From Thelonectria olida (lineage: Eukaryota > Ascomycota > Sordariomycetes > Hypocreales > Nectriaceae): a stretch of DNA of 64,000 nt. The notes below the pieces were generated by a model. That model saw nothing but the letters and a program-made list of their open reading frames with translations, searched no databases and was not told where the DNA came from. A program made the position numbers and the translations under genes. Below, piece by piece: positions 32,435 to 43,188 of the stretch. The first letter of the stretch is position 1, and the number at the start of each line of letters is the position of its first letter. The stretch is taken from the NCBI GenBank assembly GCA_020736575.1, contig JAGPYM010000084.1, positions 1 through 64,000 on the forward strand, written 5' to 3'.

Positions 32435-33847
32435 CTAAGCCAAGACCCCAGCGTCCGATGCGGGAGCCTTGAATCGCACCTTGAGCGGTTGCCACTTTAC
32501 CTTTTGGTAATCCGCCTGTCGTTTCTTGCTATGGTTTAAGGCCCAATCAGTAACACCCATCATCATCAACGTCTCAAACATGAAAGCCATGCTCGATGTG
32601 CCCACTTTGACCGGTTTCAGCTCAGCATTGAAGGCCTGCTCAAAGGTCTCACTGTCGGGGCCGTGGCCAGACATGACGTTGTGGATAGTTGCAGAACCTG
32701 GTTTAACACCGCCGTCCTTTGCTGCGTCATATTCACCCTGGATCAAACTAGCAAACTCAGCCATTGTGTTACGGTGGTAAAACGGCGGCCGGAACGTATC
32801 CTCTTGCACGAGCCAACGGGGGGCAAAGATGGCGAGATCACACACGGCCGTCCCTGGGGAGTCGGAGGGGGCCGTCAGAACGGTGTAGATGCTCGGGTCC
32901 GGGTGGTCGTAGCTGATACTGCCCATGACATTGAAGCGCCCCAGATCGTACTTGTAGGGGAAGTACAATCCATGCCACGCGACTACGTCAAATGCGCTGT
33001 GGTTTTGACGGAGTTGGTGGAGCTTCTCGTTGAACTTGGAGACGATGGTCCATTCTGAGGTCGTATCCTCTTCGTAAAAGGCAACGGGAACTTGGAAGTC
33101 TCGAGCATTAGCTAGAGCATTGGAGCCCATGAAGCCAAGCTCAGGTAGTTTAAAGTGGCCCTGATATAGTTCCAGCGCATAACCGCGAACGGGACCGTTC
33201 GGCAGAGTGATGCGGTACCAAATGCCTCGCGGGATAACCAAGATCTCGTTGGGCCGGATAAGTAGCTTGCCCAGTTCAGTCTGAGCATCCAAGACCCCGC
33301 TTTGCAGGACCACCAGTAGGTCTCCATCGGCGGAGTAATAAGCCTGCTTCGAGGGCATGTCCCTTGTGGCGCTAAACACGTTGATGCTGAACCCGGTCTT
33401 CGTGCGAGGGTCACCGCAGCCAGCCACACGTCGCGTACCGTTCACCCAATCCGCATCTTCGATATCGAAGGGATCGAAGCGAAGTTGATTCGGGAGGTAC
33501 TGAAGCTCTGAGTTCTGTGGCGTGTACGCGGTATTAGCCTGCGTAGCTCCATTAGCTCCATTACCCGGCGGGTGCATGCCGAATTCCTCGTAATCCTCGT
33601 GTGAGGCTGAGGGCAGGATCCGATAGACCCATGTTTGCTGGTTGTCGGCTCTGGGCACCGTGAAGGCTGTACCCGAGATCTTCTCCGCGTAGAGGCCATA
33701 GGCGGGTTTCTGGGGAGAATTTTGACTTATGGGGAGGGCACCCGTGATGGCCTCGGTCCTAGCTCGACCTGTTAGCTCGATGTCCGCAGTCCAGGTAGCA
33801 GGTTCACTACTAAAGGTAATCGCACTCATGATAGGATTGAAAACCAT
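32435..33847 (-). CDS. hmgA: Homogentisate 1,2-dioxygenase
   Basis: A non-haem iron cupin that opens the ring of homogentisate (2,5-dihydroxyphenylacetate) to maleylacetoacetate. The intronless gene gives 470 residues from ATG 33847; the open frame runs 57 codons further up, but family sequence begins only after this Met. Family landmarks: [43 protein letters not shown], and the active-site [20 protein letters not shown] (His292, family acid/base position). The iron ligands are His358 and Glu364 in YHRNTMAEF and His395 in [11 protein letters not shown]. The E-to-H spacing is one residue longer than in the human enzyme. All catalytic residues are present, so it should be active. It is not accompanied by a maleylacetoacetate isomerase, and the FAH-family partner 11 kb away is of the short type. 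It may therefore be a cluster-specific paralogue acting on a substituted substrate. Confidence 0.95.
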   Translation of the reverse strand: MVFNPIMSAITFSSEPATWTADIELTGRARTEAITGALPISQNSPQKPAYGLYAEKISGTAFTVPRADNQQTWVYRILPSASHEDYEEFGMHPPGNGANGATQANTAYTPQNSELQYLPNQLRFDPFDIEDADWVNGTRRVAGCGDPRTKTGFSINVFSATRDMPSKQAYYSADGDLLVVLQSGVLDAQTELGKLLIRPNEILVIPRGIWYRITLPNGPVRGYALELYQGHFKLPELGFMGSNALANARDFQVPVAFYEEDTTSEWTIVSKFNEKLHQLRQNHSAFDVVAWHGLYFPYKYDLGRFNVMGSISYDHPDPSIYTVLTAPSDSPGTAVCDLAIFAPRWLVQEDTFRPPFYHRNTMAEFASLIQGEYDAAKDGGVKPGSATIHNVMSGHGPDSETFEQAFNAELKPVKVGTSSMAFMFETLMMMGVTDWALNHSKKRQADYQKVKWQPLKVRFKAPASDAGVLA

Positions 33848-34405
33848 TCTTATACTGGTATGGGTCTGAATGCTTGAACTCGGAGGATGGCATTTTGAGG
33901 GATGGGTATCAATTCTCTTTCTGAATTTGTACAACCACGGTTGTGTATGCAAAAATCGACAGACCTGTCCCTCAGTTAAGTACGTACGCAGGGATAAACC
34001 CCGAAGTGGTGGCAGCAACCGTCTTGTTTCAAAGTCTCGGCCCCAGAGTTAGCTACCACCTGGCCCTCGGACGTATCGCGCCTAGCGGTCTGGAGACTGA
34101 GGGCGAGGATGTACGTCATCTTCTGGTGCGGTCCCGAAATCAGACGTTGGAGTCTCCAAGCCGGCGGGCGGCATTCAAGTTCGGCACGTTTAGTCCAGCA
34201 CATGAACGAGATGACTACTTCCTTATCAATCATGCCGAACAGACCACCAGATTCCTGACCAAAGCGGGTTGGAAGTTGTCGGGCTGTTGATTTCGTCCTC
34301 CGCAAGTCCGCGATTGTCTCTCTCGTGTCCACGTTTTCAATTTGCTAATTTTGGGCATACTGTATTGGTCCTGCGGAATGAATGGTGAGAAGGAAGTAAG
34401 ATAGG
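33848..34405. promoter_or_regulatory. Divergent promoter of dioxygenase and alpha/beta hydrolase genes
   Basis: A 558-bp shared upstream region. Part of it is open in the dioxygenase frame but lacks family similarity, so it is most likely 5' UTR and promoter. Confidence 0.4.
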
Positions 34406-35771
34406 ATGGCCGACTATACGCATTATGCTGAACTTGACCCAGAGTGGCTTGAATTCTCAAAGACATACAAACCTCCACCTATTCCTGAGGATTTAGCATT
34501 AGCCAAAACGGCCATCAACGAGGCGCGCTCTTCCCTTTTCAAGGAAGTCCTGGGCCCCATCGGTAGGCTGGCCAGCTCCCTATCATCCAAGGCTTCACAT
34601 GCTGTTTGCAGACGTCTTCATACTCGCTTGCAGCTGTGTTCCATTGCCTGCATTCCTAAAAATAGCCTCATTTCTTTTTACGCGTTCCTTGCCCTGCTCA
34701 GCACTCTCACTGACTTGGAATTCTCTGCGAACCGTTAGAGGTCCTTTCAACTCGCGATCTTACAATCCCTACGCGTGATGGCAATTCTATTCCAGTCCGT
34801 CTCTATTTTCCCGAGCCCAGGGCCAGAATATCGGCTCTGGATGAGCTTCCGCTTTATGTATACTTGCATGGGGGCGGGTGGCTCTTTGGCAGCCTCGACT
34901 CTGAAGATATGCACTGTCGTCTGATCACTGTCAGCGTAGGCTGTATTGTGTTGAATGTGGAGTATCGCCATACCCCCGAGTCGAAGTTTCCAACACAGTA
35001 CCACGATGTATTCGATGCCGTCGATTGGATTCTGAGCCCTGATCGGCTAGAAGAGTATAGCATCAGCGCTAATAATGTTGTTGTCGGCGGTGTAAGCGCT
35101 GGTGGGACATTGTCGATTGCGAGCGCGGTTCGCGAAATAGAGCGGGTGAGTCTCAACAGACTAATAGGCGCCGAGCTTTTTTGCGTTTATCATCCTTGAC
35201 AAAGGCAAGGATACCAGGTACTAGACTCAGAAAGATCGGATGGCCTCCTTGCAGAGTGTTTTGCCGCGTCTACACCAGCTGCTGACTTACCTAGGGCACG
35301 CACCGAATCAAGGGTATCAGCGCTTCCTTGCCGAGCCCTGTACACTGGACCCGTTTTCCTCGCCATCTGGTCAAGGATGGCTATTCGTCGTTTGAGCAGA
35401 ATGCCAATGTGCCTCTGCTCCCAATGGCGCGGCTGGAATACCTGCACTCTCTGTTGAAAGCAGACCCAGATTCACCTTATGTATCACCGTTTCTGCTCCC
35501 GGACTCGATGCTCCAGCAGTTTCCGCCCATAGCGTTTCACGTGTGTGGTGCAGATCCATTGCGAGATGGGGGTCTGCTGTTTGAGGAAAAGCTGAAGTGC
35601 CTTGGCGTGGAAACGAGGATGAGGGTGTTTCAGGGATGGCCGCATGCGTTCTGGAATCTGCCTCAGATAAAGTTCTCAGCCACATTCCGTCAAAGAATGA
35701 TTGGCGATGCAGAATGGCTCTTTGGGGTTAAGAATGTTGCTGCTTCGGCTAAGCTAGGCAGTAAACGCTGA
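34406..35771 (+). CDS. Alpha/beta hydrolase, HSL-type esterase
   Basis: A serine esterase of the hormone-sensitive-lipase group, likely acting on short esters or lactones. Exon 1 (MADYTHYAELDPEWLEF...EVLGPI) ends near 34560. A long intron follows, and coding resumes near 34737 with EVLSTRDLTIPTRDGNSIPVRLYFPEP. The oxyanion-hole motif HGGGWLFGSL and nucleophile elbow GVSAGG (Ser) lie in that exon. A further intron separates REIER from the C-terminal exon with LLPDSMLQQFPPIAFHVCGADPLRDGG (Asp) and FQGWPHAFWN (His). The triad is complete. It has no signal peptide, so it is probably intracellular. It is divergent from the homogentisate dioxygenase gene. It could hydrolyse a conjugated aromatic ester taken up by the cell, but this is inference. 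Confidence 0.87.
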
Positions 35772-36169
35772 GTTTTCTAATGCTGCTATTTGGAGTACTG
35801 CTACATGGAGGAAAATAACCCTAGTCTCGAAATCCATATTTCGAGATGATATTAAACTAGACTGATAAATTCCTAGTAGTTACGGACTTGGAAATAACTA
35901 TAGCCGGGAGAAGACAGTCTTCGCCATGTAAAATAGTATCGCGATATTTTCCTTCATTTCTCTTAGTATAATATGCCAGAGACGGTTAGGGTTACTAGGA
36001 ATCGGCGAGCCTAGATGCGTTCATTCACCCCTGTAACACTGTCAACCCCTGAATCAGGGATCCAAGCTTGCGGCCCTTGACTCCTCATATTGTCCGGTTG
36101 AAAAGAGAGGTCTAAAGGAGTTGTGAATAGAGCCTCGTTAGGGGCCAATCGTGTCGGGGATCAGCCGCC

Positions 36170-36380
36170 CGAGTTTATGTCATTATCCCTATTTACTCTA
36201 CTTAACTCACTACTTATTAAAGAGTTTAATAAGCTACTAAGATAGTATGTGGTAATGTAAGTCATAAGTGAGACGACGTTTTATCCTTATTATTGCTATA
36301 ACTGTTATATTTAAATTACTTCTTAGAGCTATTTATACCTGCGTCCTAGCAGATAATCGTGAGGATTGCTTTGAAACTTA
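36170..36380. other. Short AT-rich patch
   Basis: About 200 bp of TA-rich sequence with few C:G pairs. It is similar in texture to the repeat blocks but has no copy I can assign to family A or B. Confidence 0.4.
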
Positions 36381-36426
36381 CTACGATATTGTTTTAAAGC
36401 CTCAACATTACAGCCGATTTAGTGTC

Positions 36427-36756
36427 TTCCATCCATAAAGCAATAAACGCCAGCGCCATAGATCGTGACAACAAGACGCTTCTGCACTATGCAGCTGGAA
36501 ACAGGCCAGACTACCTCTTCTAGTGGTAATTGGCAAGGGAACACGGACATCGCACAAGTGATAAAGGAATGATCCCCTGATGCGGCAGCCCAAGCAGCTT
36601 TGGGCCACCTTTGAGACACACTTGCAATGACAAAGACGGCTTCCTCGAGACAGCCGTGGTGCTAAAAGTGTGCGGAACTCTTCTAGATTTTACGTTCCAC
36701 AACCGGAACATCTCCACTGTGAGAGTTCAACAATCCGGCCTTGTGCTATAAACGAA
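36427..36756 (+). pseudogene. Possible ankyrin-repeat gene relic
   Basis: Plus-strand reading gives HKAINASAIDRDNKTLLHYAAGNRPDYLF followed by a stop. In another frame from 36624 it gives NDKDGFLETAVVLKVCGTLLDF. The D-x-x-x-T-x-L-H-x-A-A pattern is the ankyrin-repeat signature. Stops and a frame change separate the pieces and no start is visible, so this would be a decayed remnant. One convincing repeat only. Confidence 0.3.
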
Positions 36757-36940
36757 TGTTTTATAAGAGTACCCTCCACTCTACTCCTGATTTCCGAGTA
36801 TACAGTGTTTACATGCCATATAGAAGTGCCTTGTGGCGATGGCACGGGCTGGGTAGGAAAATACAATAATTCTTAGCTTAACATAACATATAATAACTAT
36901 GCTTTACTACTAGCTATCCCGGTCGTATTTACTGGTGATA

Positions 36941-38614
36941 TTAGATCTTTCCTAAAAGCTTTTGGATACTGCTCCCAAATCCATTCCCAGCTTGCAGTTT
37001 CTCTGATAGACCCTCCTTCTTATCTACGCAAGTCCAGCTCTCGGGCTTCGCAGGGTCGCCCTTAATGTAGTGTAGCTGCTTAGGGTACAAGCACAGATTC
37101 CTCTTGATAAGCGAGCCGCTTGACTTAGTCTCTGCGGCGAGTGCTTGGGTTGGAATACCTTCCTCAACCCAAGCAATAAGAGCATTGATGGGCTTGACGG
37201 GCACGGGCCCGTTGCCAAAAGCACAATGCTTTACGCCGGGAGCCAAGAACAAGCGGAAGAACTCATCGGTTGCACTAGCACCCCCAGCCATCTCCTCCAC
37301 ACGTTGGCGATACTGGACAATGCTCTTGTAGGGAATCATCTCATCCAGCATGCCGTGCCAAGCCAAAAGTTTCGTACCAGCATCCTGAAGACCAGAGAGG
37401 TCGGGGTTGTTGGAGCCGAGAAGCCACTCGTATTGCAGGAGGGTCTGAGTAAAGAGCCAGGCATACTCCTCGTATCCGATCTGAGTGACATCGTAGCTGA
37501 GGTCCCGCCGAAGGAACCCCTTAACCCAGCCATCCGAGACGAAGAAGGGGTCGCCTACACGCTGACCGGTAACAGGTGAGATCTTAGTGCCAGCGAGGCG
37601 GGAGAGCTGACAACTGGGTGGAATCCCAAACCACAGCTTTTCGCCATGAGGGGACGTAGGGCCGGCAGTCATCTTAGCTACAAGAGCCGCGGTGGCATTG
37701 CTGATAACGACTGGTGCACCGTCGCACTGAATCGTTCGGCCGACGGCCTGGAACGGGTCGAAGTTGCAATCATCGATGCTCTGGATCACCCCGTCGACGA
37801 GGCCGTCAAGCCCGTCACACTGCTCCAAGGCAAGCTCGGCAAAGTAATCAAGCTCACAGGCCGAAGGGAAGATGCCTGCTTCCTTCATGACAACCTGCGG
37901 CCACAGGCTAGCCATCTGGAGCTCTGGGAAGTTCATAGCAGGTGCAGCTGCAAGGATGCCATCGAAATCCTTGGGGTATTGTTGCGCGACAATCATCCCC
38001 TGTCTGCCCCCATTAGAGCACCCGCTCCAGTAGGAATAGTGCGGCTTGACTCCGTAGTGTGCTTCAGTCACTGCCTTTCCCACAACACTCATATCGTGAG
38101 CCGACCGGCCGGCAAAGTTGTGCAACAGCTGCCAATTAATTGAGCCGTCCTCCTTGAGCGCCCAGGAGGTAGGGTCTATGTCGGAGTTGGGTCCTGCCAA
38201 GGCATGACCGCCGTCTGTAGAGGCAGCAGCAAAGCCCTGTTCGATTGCTTGTCCTAGGCTAGGATCAAAACTGCCAGATGCCCATCCACCACCTCCTGTA
38301 GCCATGAAGCGTCCATTCCAGTCCTTGTTTGAAGGCAGCCAGACAGAGATGGTGGTCAGGTCGCCCACCTCCGGGCGAGTAACTTTGACCGTGATGTTAC
38401 AAAAGTTGAGGCCGGGGATGTCATGATCCAGTACGTAGGGCATCTTGAACTTTGCCACGGTATGGTCCGTTCGCTCGGTTGCCGTCACTGAAACGACCTC
38501 CAAGCCATCGAGTGGTAGTAGACTGACCGGTTGGCAAGCAACCACCTTTCCCGTGTCCGCATACACTGCCGTGGTATGCAGTAGCAGGCACGAAACAAGA
38601 ATTGGTAAATTCAT
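36941..38614 (-). CDS. Secreted tannase / feruloyl esterase
   Basis: A serine esterase of the tannase family, which removes gallic, ferulic or related phenolic acids from plant esters outside the cell. The intronless gene gives 557 residues. A signal peptide (MNLPILVSCLLLHTTAVYA) is followed by the mature enzyme. The family's CS-HC arrangement is complete: the nucleophile Ser200 in SGCSNGGRQG is preceded by Cys199, and His463-Cys464 (GVKHCAFG) forms the linked pair. Asp424 in WHGMLDEMIPY is the likely acid. The calcium-loop motif CDGLDGLVDGVI lies at residues 266-277. There is one candidate N-glycosylation site in FCNITV and another in ISNATAA. Which ester it prefers cannot be told from sequence. 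In this cluster it is the only clearly exported enzyme and could supply the aromatic substrate. Confidence 0.93.
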   Translation of the reverse strand: MNLPILVSCLLLHTTAVYADTGKVVACQPVSLLPLDGLEVVSVTATERTDHTVAKFKMPYVLDHDIPGLNFCNITVKVTRPEVGDLTTISVWLPSNKDWNGRFMATGGGGWASGSFDPSLGQAIEQGFAAASTDGGHALAGPNSDIDPTSWALKEDGSINWQLLHNFAGRSAHDMSVVGKAVTEAHYGVKPHYSYWSGCSNGGRQGMIVAQQYPKDFDGILAAAPAMNFPELQMASLWPQVVMKEAGIFPSACELDYFAELALEQCDGLDGLVDGVIQSIDDCNFDPFQAVGRTIQCDGAPVVISNATAALVAKMTAGPTSPHGEKLWFGIPPSCQLSRLAGTKISPVTGQRVGDPFFVSDGWVKGFLRRDLSYDVTQIGYEEYAWLFTQTLLQYEWLLGSNNPDLSGLQDAGTKLLAWHGMLDEMIPYKSIVQYRQRVEEMAGGASATDEFFRLFLAPGVKHCAFGNGPVPVKPINALIAWVEEGIPTQALAAETKSSGSLIKRNLCLYPKQLHYIKGDPAKPESWTCVDKKEGLSEKLQAGNGFGSSIQKLLGKI

Positions 38615-39556
38615 GGCGTCTCGGTGAGTGCTTATTTGGGTTCAGCAATGTGTATGTGAAGGTGAACACCAGGGAGCGTGATCGCCCTTGAGGAAATCAA
38701 TGAGACACGGGTCTTTAACACAAAGGGCTATTGCTAAGCGTCGATGTAGTAAGTTCTTTTATTCGCCATAAATGAGCTGGACACGTAAAAGCCAATCAAC
38801 TCCGGCCATCCGGTTTGCAACTGTCGAGGCTCGTCCCCCACATCGGGATCGTCATTGTCGGCCCCGCATCTCATCGGCTGTCCACCGGTAAGGCCAGATC
38901 CGTCCGTTTGTCGCCATTCTTGATTTGGACAAGTGCTTTATTCAAGTCTATCCCGTGGCTTCCGCTTGTCCAGCTTCGGAGTACGCCTTTCACAGACGAA
39001 GCGGCGTCGTAACCAGACAGCCGCCCGATATAGGAGGCTCTATTCCAGGTGGAATGGCTAATTGTGGCAACGCGCCTCAACGCTGATTTTGAATTTGGTT
39101 GTAATAAGAACCTACGCAGTTGCGAATCGCCGGGCCCCCCCTACAGCACCGTTGCCTTCGGGAGGAGATGGTGACTTTCCCATCGTGGATGGGCCGAACC
39201 GAGGACGAGGGGAGATGTCTGCTCAATTGATAGCTGAAACCGTGATGGCCATCCTCCCGCTTGCGTGTCTGGGTTGCGTTGGGCCTGTTGGTTGCAAGCC
39301 TTGGATAGGCCGAAAGAAAGGCATTGTAGAACCCGCGACAAGACAGATCATAACTCAACAATGTGTCACGTAATTATTGAGACCTCTGAGGAAGAGGATT
39401 ACGATTGATTGCAATTGATCAGATATATTGTTGTTTTTTTATTGTAATATTTATGTCACCGCGTGGTGGAACTATCACCACTCACTTGTACTCATCACTC
39501 TCTTATCATGTACAATACTTGGTCTGTATTCTAAGCTATGCCGCACATTGCTATTT
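38615..39556. other. Intergenic, no gene recognised
   Basis: The promoter of the esterase and the region downstream of the EthD-like gene. It includes a T-rich run near 39433. No supported gene. Confidence 0.5.
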
Positions 39557-39978
39557 CTAAGACTCGGTGCTTCTCTTTAGCCTCTCGCCTACGAGTTCTC
39601 CAAGGACGATAAACTTAGGGCCAACGTTGGAATAGTTCGGAATGTCCTCTAAAACTGGCGCTGCCCGAACGCTGTCGGCGTTGCACCTTTTGCAGTTCTC
39701 AAGCGAGTCCCACTCCAAAATAACTTGATAGCTGAATTCAGGGGGGTCTCCGCTAGGGGTGGCCGAAAACCTAGGTTCAGTTAGACTTTTCCTCCTTACG
39801 CCGGGCAGGAAGACAACACGCTGCAAATCAGGAGCCAAACATACTTAACAAGCTTCCAACTGAGGATATGAGGCTTAAAGGCGTCATCAACAAGAGCCAT
39901 ATGAGCCTTGACCCAGTACTCGGGGTCGATCTTCGCATCTGGCGTGTTGGGATAGAGCACCGTCATGTAAGCTGACAT
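39557..39978 (-). CDS. EthD-domain protein
   Basis: A small dimeric alpha/beta-barrel protein. Two exons (39978-39845 and 39770-39557) joined over a 74-bp intron give 115 residues: MSAYMTVLYPNTPDAKIDPEYWVKAH... to WKLVKF/SATPSGDPPEFSYQVILEWDSLENC and ending GERLKRSTES. The start (tVLYPNTPDAKIDPEYWxxxHMALV) and the y(Q)VILEWDS strand are typical of the EthD family. That family includes proteins needed for ether breakdown in bacteria and, in fungi, decarboxylase or cyclase-like enzymes tied to aromatic and polyketide pathways. No cofactor site is visible. It is divergent from a P450 gene at 40625, so the two may be co-expressed. Confidence 0.85.
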
Positions 39979-40624
39979 CTTGGTGGCAGAATGAAATGGT
40001 TGACGCGGTGTGAGAGGTGAGAGACTGTGTATCAAATATCTTGTATGCTCGCCGAAAAGCTGATGCTCGACTCGCTTCTACGTGTGGGGGAGTGATGGTT
40101 TATCTATCCGCTTTGTCTCATAGCTCTGAGACGTGAACAGTGCAACTTCGTGCCGTACGGCTCGATTACCCCGCGGGCCACCGGATGACGAGGAACTCCT
40201 CATCTTGCACCATTGTGCTCATAAAGTTAGGTATCTCGAAACCTTCGTCGTCCAGCAATCCATATTTCCAAACCATGCGAGCTCGGGGTCTCGGTTTGTT
40301 AGCTGTATGCCACTAGCAGCTCGGGAGCTCGAAACGGCACATTACGTAGTATGAGAGGGAGCTCAGAGAGTCCAAATGATCCCCCTTCCCCACAAACATT
40401 GAGTCGCCTAATGTCTAGTATGGAATAGGGTCGGGGTATTGTAAAAACCCGTTAGCCCGAATTCAATATGTCGGTGAAGTGGGGGAATCCCGTGGCCATC
40501 TGCCGAATGAAGTAATCATTCTGGTGTTTGAGAGTTCGAGAGGAAGGGCATATAAAGAGGTCAGCGTTTTCAAAGTCAATCTCCATGGCATCCATATGGT
40601 CCCTACCCGCAAGACACCACAGAA
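39979..40624. promoter_or_regulatory. Divergent promoter of EthD-like and P450 genes
   Basis: A 646-bp shared upstream region; a CGG/CCG-rich patch (CCGCGGGCCACCGG) lies near 40172. Function is inferred from position. Confidence 0.35.
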
Positions 40625-42446
40625 ATGCATCTTGTCACAAAAATCGTTATTGTTCTCGCTCTCGCCCTCTTCATTGGGTATAAGCGTCGCAACCATGTTC
40701 CTCACGGTTACCGCCTCCCGCCTGGGCCCAGAGGTTGGCCTTTGATTGGGAACGCCCATGAGCTCGGCCCTTATCCCCGCAATCAGTTTCAGAAATGGGC
40801 TGCCCAGTATGGAGAGGTGTTCCAGGTCCAGATTGGTCTGCAGAGATGGGTTCTTTTCAACAGCCCGGAAGCAATCAAGGATGTCTTTGACAAGCAGTCA
40901 GCCCTGACATCTGGAAGACCGCCGATGCCCGTCTTTCACAATCAAGTGTCTGGAAACTGGCGCTTGGTGTCTATGGACTATGGGCCGAAATGGCGGAGGC
41001 TCCGCACGGCGCTTCATCAATGTTTGTCGCCTAAAATGTCGGACGAGCTTCGACCGGGTCAAGAGTTCGAGAGTGGGCAGTTGCTTCACGACATCCTCAC
41101 TGCGAATCAAAATGAGCAGGATTTCTACGACCACGTTAGGAGATACGCGACGTCTGTCGTGATGACAGCGGCATATGGACAACGAATTCCATCCTACGTA
41201 AGTGGCACCACCCATCGGTCCGTCGCTTGAAGACTTCGCTCCTTCTCACTCTACATTGATCACAGCACTCCAATGACTTTGTCGAGGTGTACCAAATCAT
41301 GGACGAACTCAGTATCGCCGCTCAGCCGCTCGGGTTTGTGGCAAACGACATCCCCATCCTCTACGAGCTCCCTGAGTGGATGCACTGGTGGAAAAAGAGA
41401 GCATTTGCGATGAGGGATCGACAGACCAGGATCTGGTCACGGCATTGGGCGACGCTCAAAGCCCAGTTGAGCGAGGGTAAGGCACCGCCGTGCTTCGCAA
41501 GAAGCTTCCTCGAATCTGCCATGAAAGAAGGTGGACTCGCGGAAGAGGAGGGACTTTATCTAGGAGGCAGTGAGTTGATCCTGAAAACGCTCAACCTTCC
41601 CACCATCACTTTGCGTTCGCTGACTTGTGGTTGGCTAAAGCGTTAGTTGAAGCTGGCTCTGGAACCACGTCTGCTACAATCTTGACGGCTATAAAATACC
41701 TCATGGCCAATCCTCGAGTCCAGGAACGGGCTTTCGAAGAGCTATCTACAGTCGTCGGTTCAGATCGACTCCCAACTTTCGAGGACGAGGCGTCTTTGCT
41801 TTACATCCGCTCCATCTCTAAAGAGGTCCTTCGAATGCGCCCAATCGTTACCGCAGCGATTCCGCACTACAATCACAACGACCTGTTCTACAAGGACTTC
41901 TTCATTCCACGTGGTTCAAACATTGCCGTCTGCGGATACGTACCCCACTACGACGAGACCCGTATCGAGTCGCCGAATGAATTTCGTCCTGAGCGCTACC
42001 TGAAGCATACTTTGAAGTCAGCGGCTTACGCAAATCAGGGAGATCCGAACTTGCGTGACCACTTTTCGTTCGGTCATGGACGCCGAATTTGCAGCGGCAT
42101 TCATGTGGTACGTCTTGATCCAGTGTATCTAACTGCCCTTTGTGAAGCGTTATACTAAATGACTATTTTGCAGGCTGAAAATTCAATTTTCATCGTCCTT
42201 GCCCGCTTACTCTGGGCTTATGAGATTCGGCCGCCGTTTAATGGAGATGGCACTATAGAAGCGGTAGATGTCAGTGATGAAGCCTTCGAGCCGTATATGT
42301 TCAATCTGGAGCCGAAAAAATATAAGGCACGTTTCATTCCTAGAAGCGAGAAACATGCGCAAGTACTTGAGCAGAATTGGAATATCTCCCAAGGGGGATA
42401 TGTAATGCAAGGAATAAGGGTGGATTCAAAAGGTATGGTTGTTTAA
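40625..42446 (+). CDS. Cytochrome P450 (OrdA-like group), third in window
   Basis: Four exons (40625-41197, 41266-41569, 41641-42107, 42174-42446) keep frame and give 538 residues. The N-terminal anchor MHLVTKIVIVLALALFIGY precedes LPPGPRGWPLIGN. Later marks are YGPKWRRLR (C-helix), LVEAGSGTTSATI (I-helix, formed only when the intron 41570-41640 is removed), KEVLRMRP (ExxR), PERYLKH and the haem loop FSFGHGRRICSG. The C-terminus after the last intron is longer than usual, ending WNISQGGYVMQGIRVDSKGMVV. It looks related to the P450 at 13939-15789 (same motif order and similar PEWMHWWKKRAFAM/PKWMQWWRPYGLAQ stretch), so the two may be paralogues acting in sequence. Substrate unknown. Confidence 0.92.
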
Positions 42447-43188
42447 AGCAGGCTCTCCACTTTTATAGTAAAAGCTATTTTTAGCACTTGTACTATAGGA
42501 AGCCGGGACCTTGTCCAGCTCGCTCGGGCTACCCAATTTGTTTCCATCTAATTAAAAGGCTTAATCCTGTTCCTAATAACATTTACTACTAAAGTATTAA
42601 TATAAGGAAATAGAATAAGCTAGGCCTTGTAATATTAGCCTACTTAATTATCGTTTGTAGTACTCTGTATTTTTTACAGCTAGCCCTATTTTATATTATT
42701 TATAGGGGAAAACGCTCTGGCCTATAGACCAAGGGCTTGTTTCTGTGGCGGTTATGCGGCGGCCAATTCCGCCTGCCGGATGACGCTAAGTTTATGGCAT
42801 GAGTATAGGGGCTTGAACCTTCGAGCACGAAGGGAGTTCCTCACTAACAGATTGGTGGGGCTTCAGTGGGTGATACGCTGAGAATTAAGTTAGAGTGCTA
42901 TACCCTTGCTGGAAGATTGGGCACTGTGCGTTCTGTAGCGTCACTAAAAACGGAATAACAGCATCGGCCAAAGCTAAATCACCGTCCGCATCCACATCGC
43001 ATCGTCATAAGGCGTCATAAGGTATCTCGTGTACCCGACTTTCACTTCGTCACAATGCCCAAACTCAACGTTTATATACCTGCTCACGAGTCTACCGTAT
43101 GCCAGCCCTCACTCTCCTTCCATTGGAACCAATTGGCCTAATTGCAGGGAGGGAGTAGCGATCTCCCACATGTAAATATCCCAAGACC
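42447..43188. other. Intergenic with a repeat fragment
   Basis: Downstream of the P450 and upstream of the transporter. It includes a family B end fragment (42650-42725) within a short AT-rich patch; otherwise no feature. Confidence 0.5.
42650..42725 (+). repeat. Family B fragment B3
   Basis: The stretch around CAGCTAGCCCTATTTTATAT followed by TATTTATAGGGGAAAAC is nearly identical to the starts of B1 (49.3 kb) and B2 (50.1 kb). Only about 75 bp match. It keeps more C:G pairs than either. Confidence 0.6.

Noticed and set aside
33848..34018. 57-codon N-terminal extension of homogentisate dioxygenase
   Set aside because: It has no family similarity and no clear targeting signal, and family sequence starts after Met 33847; treated as 5' UTR.
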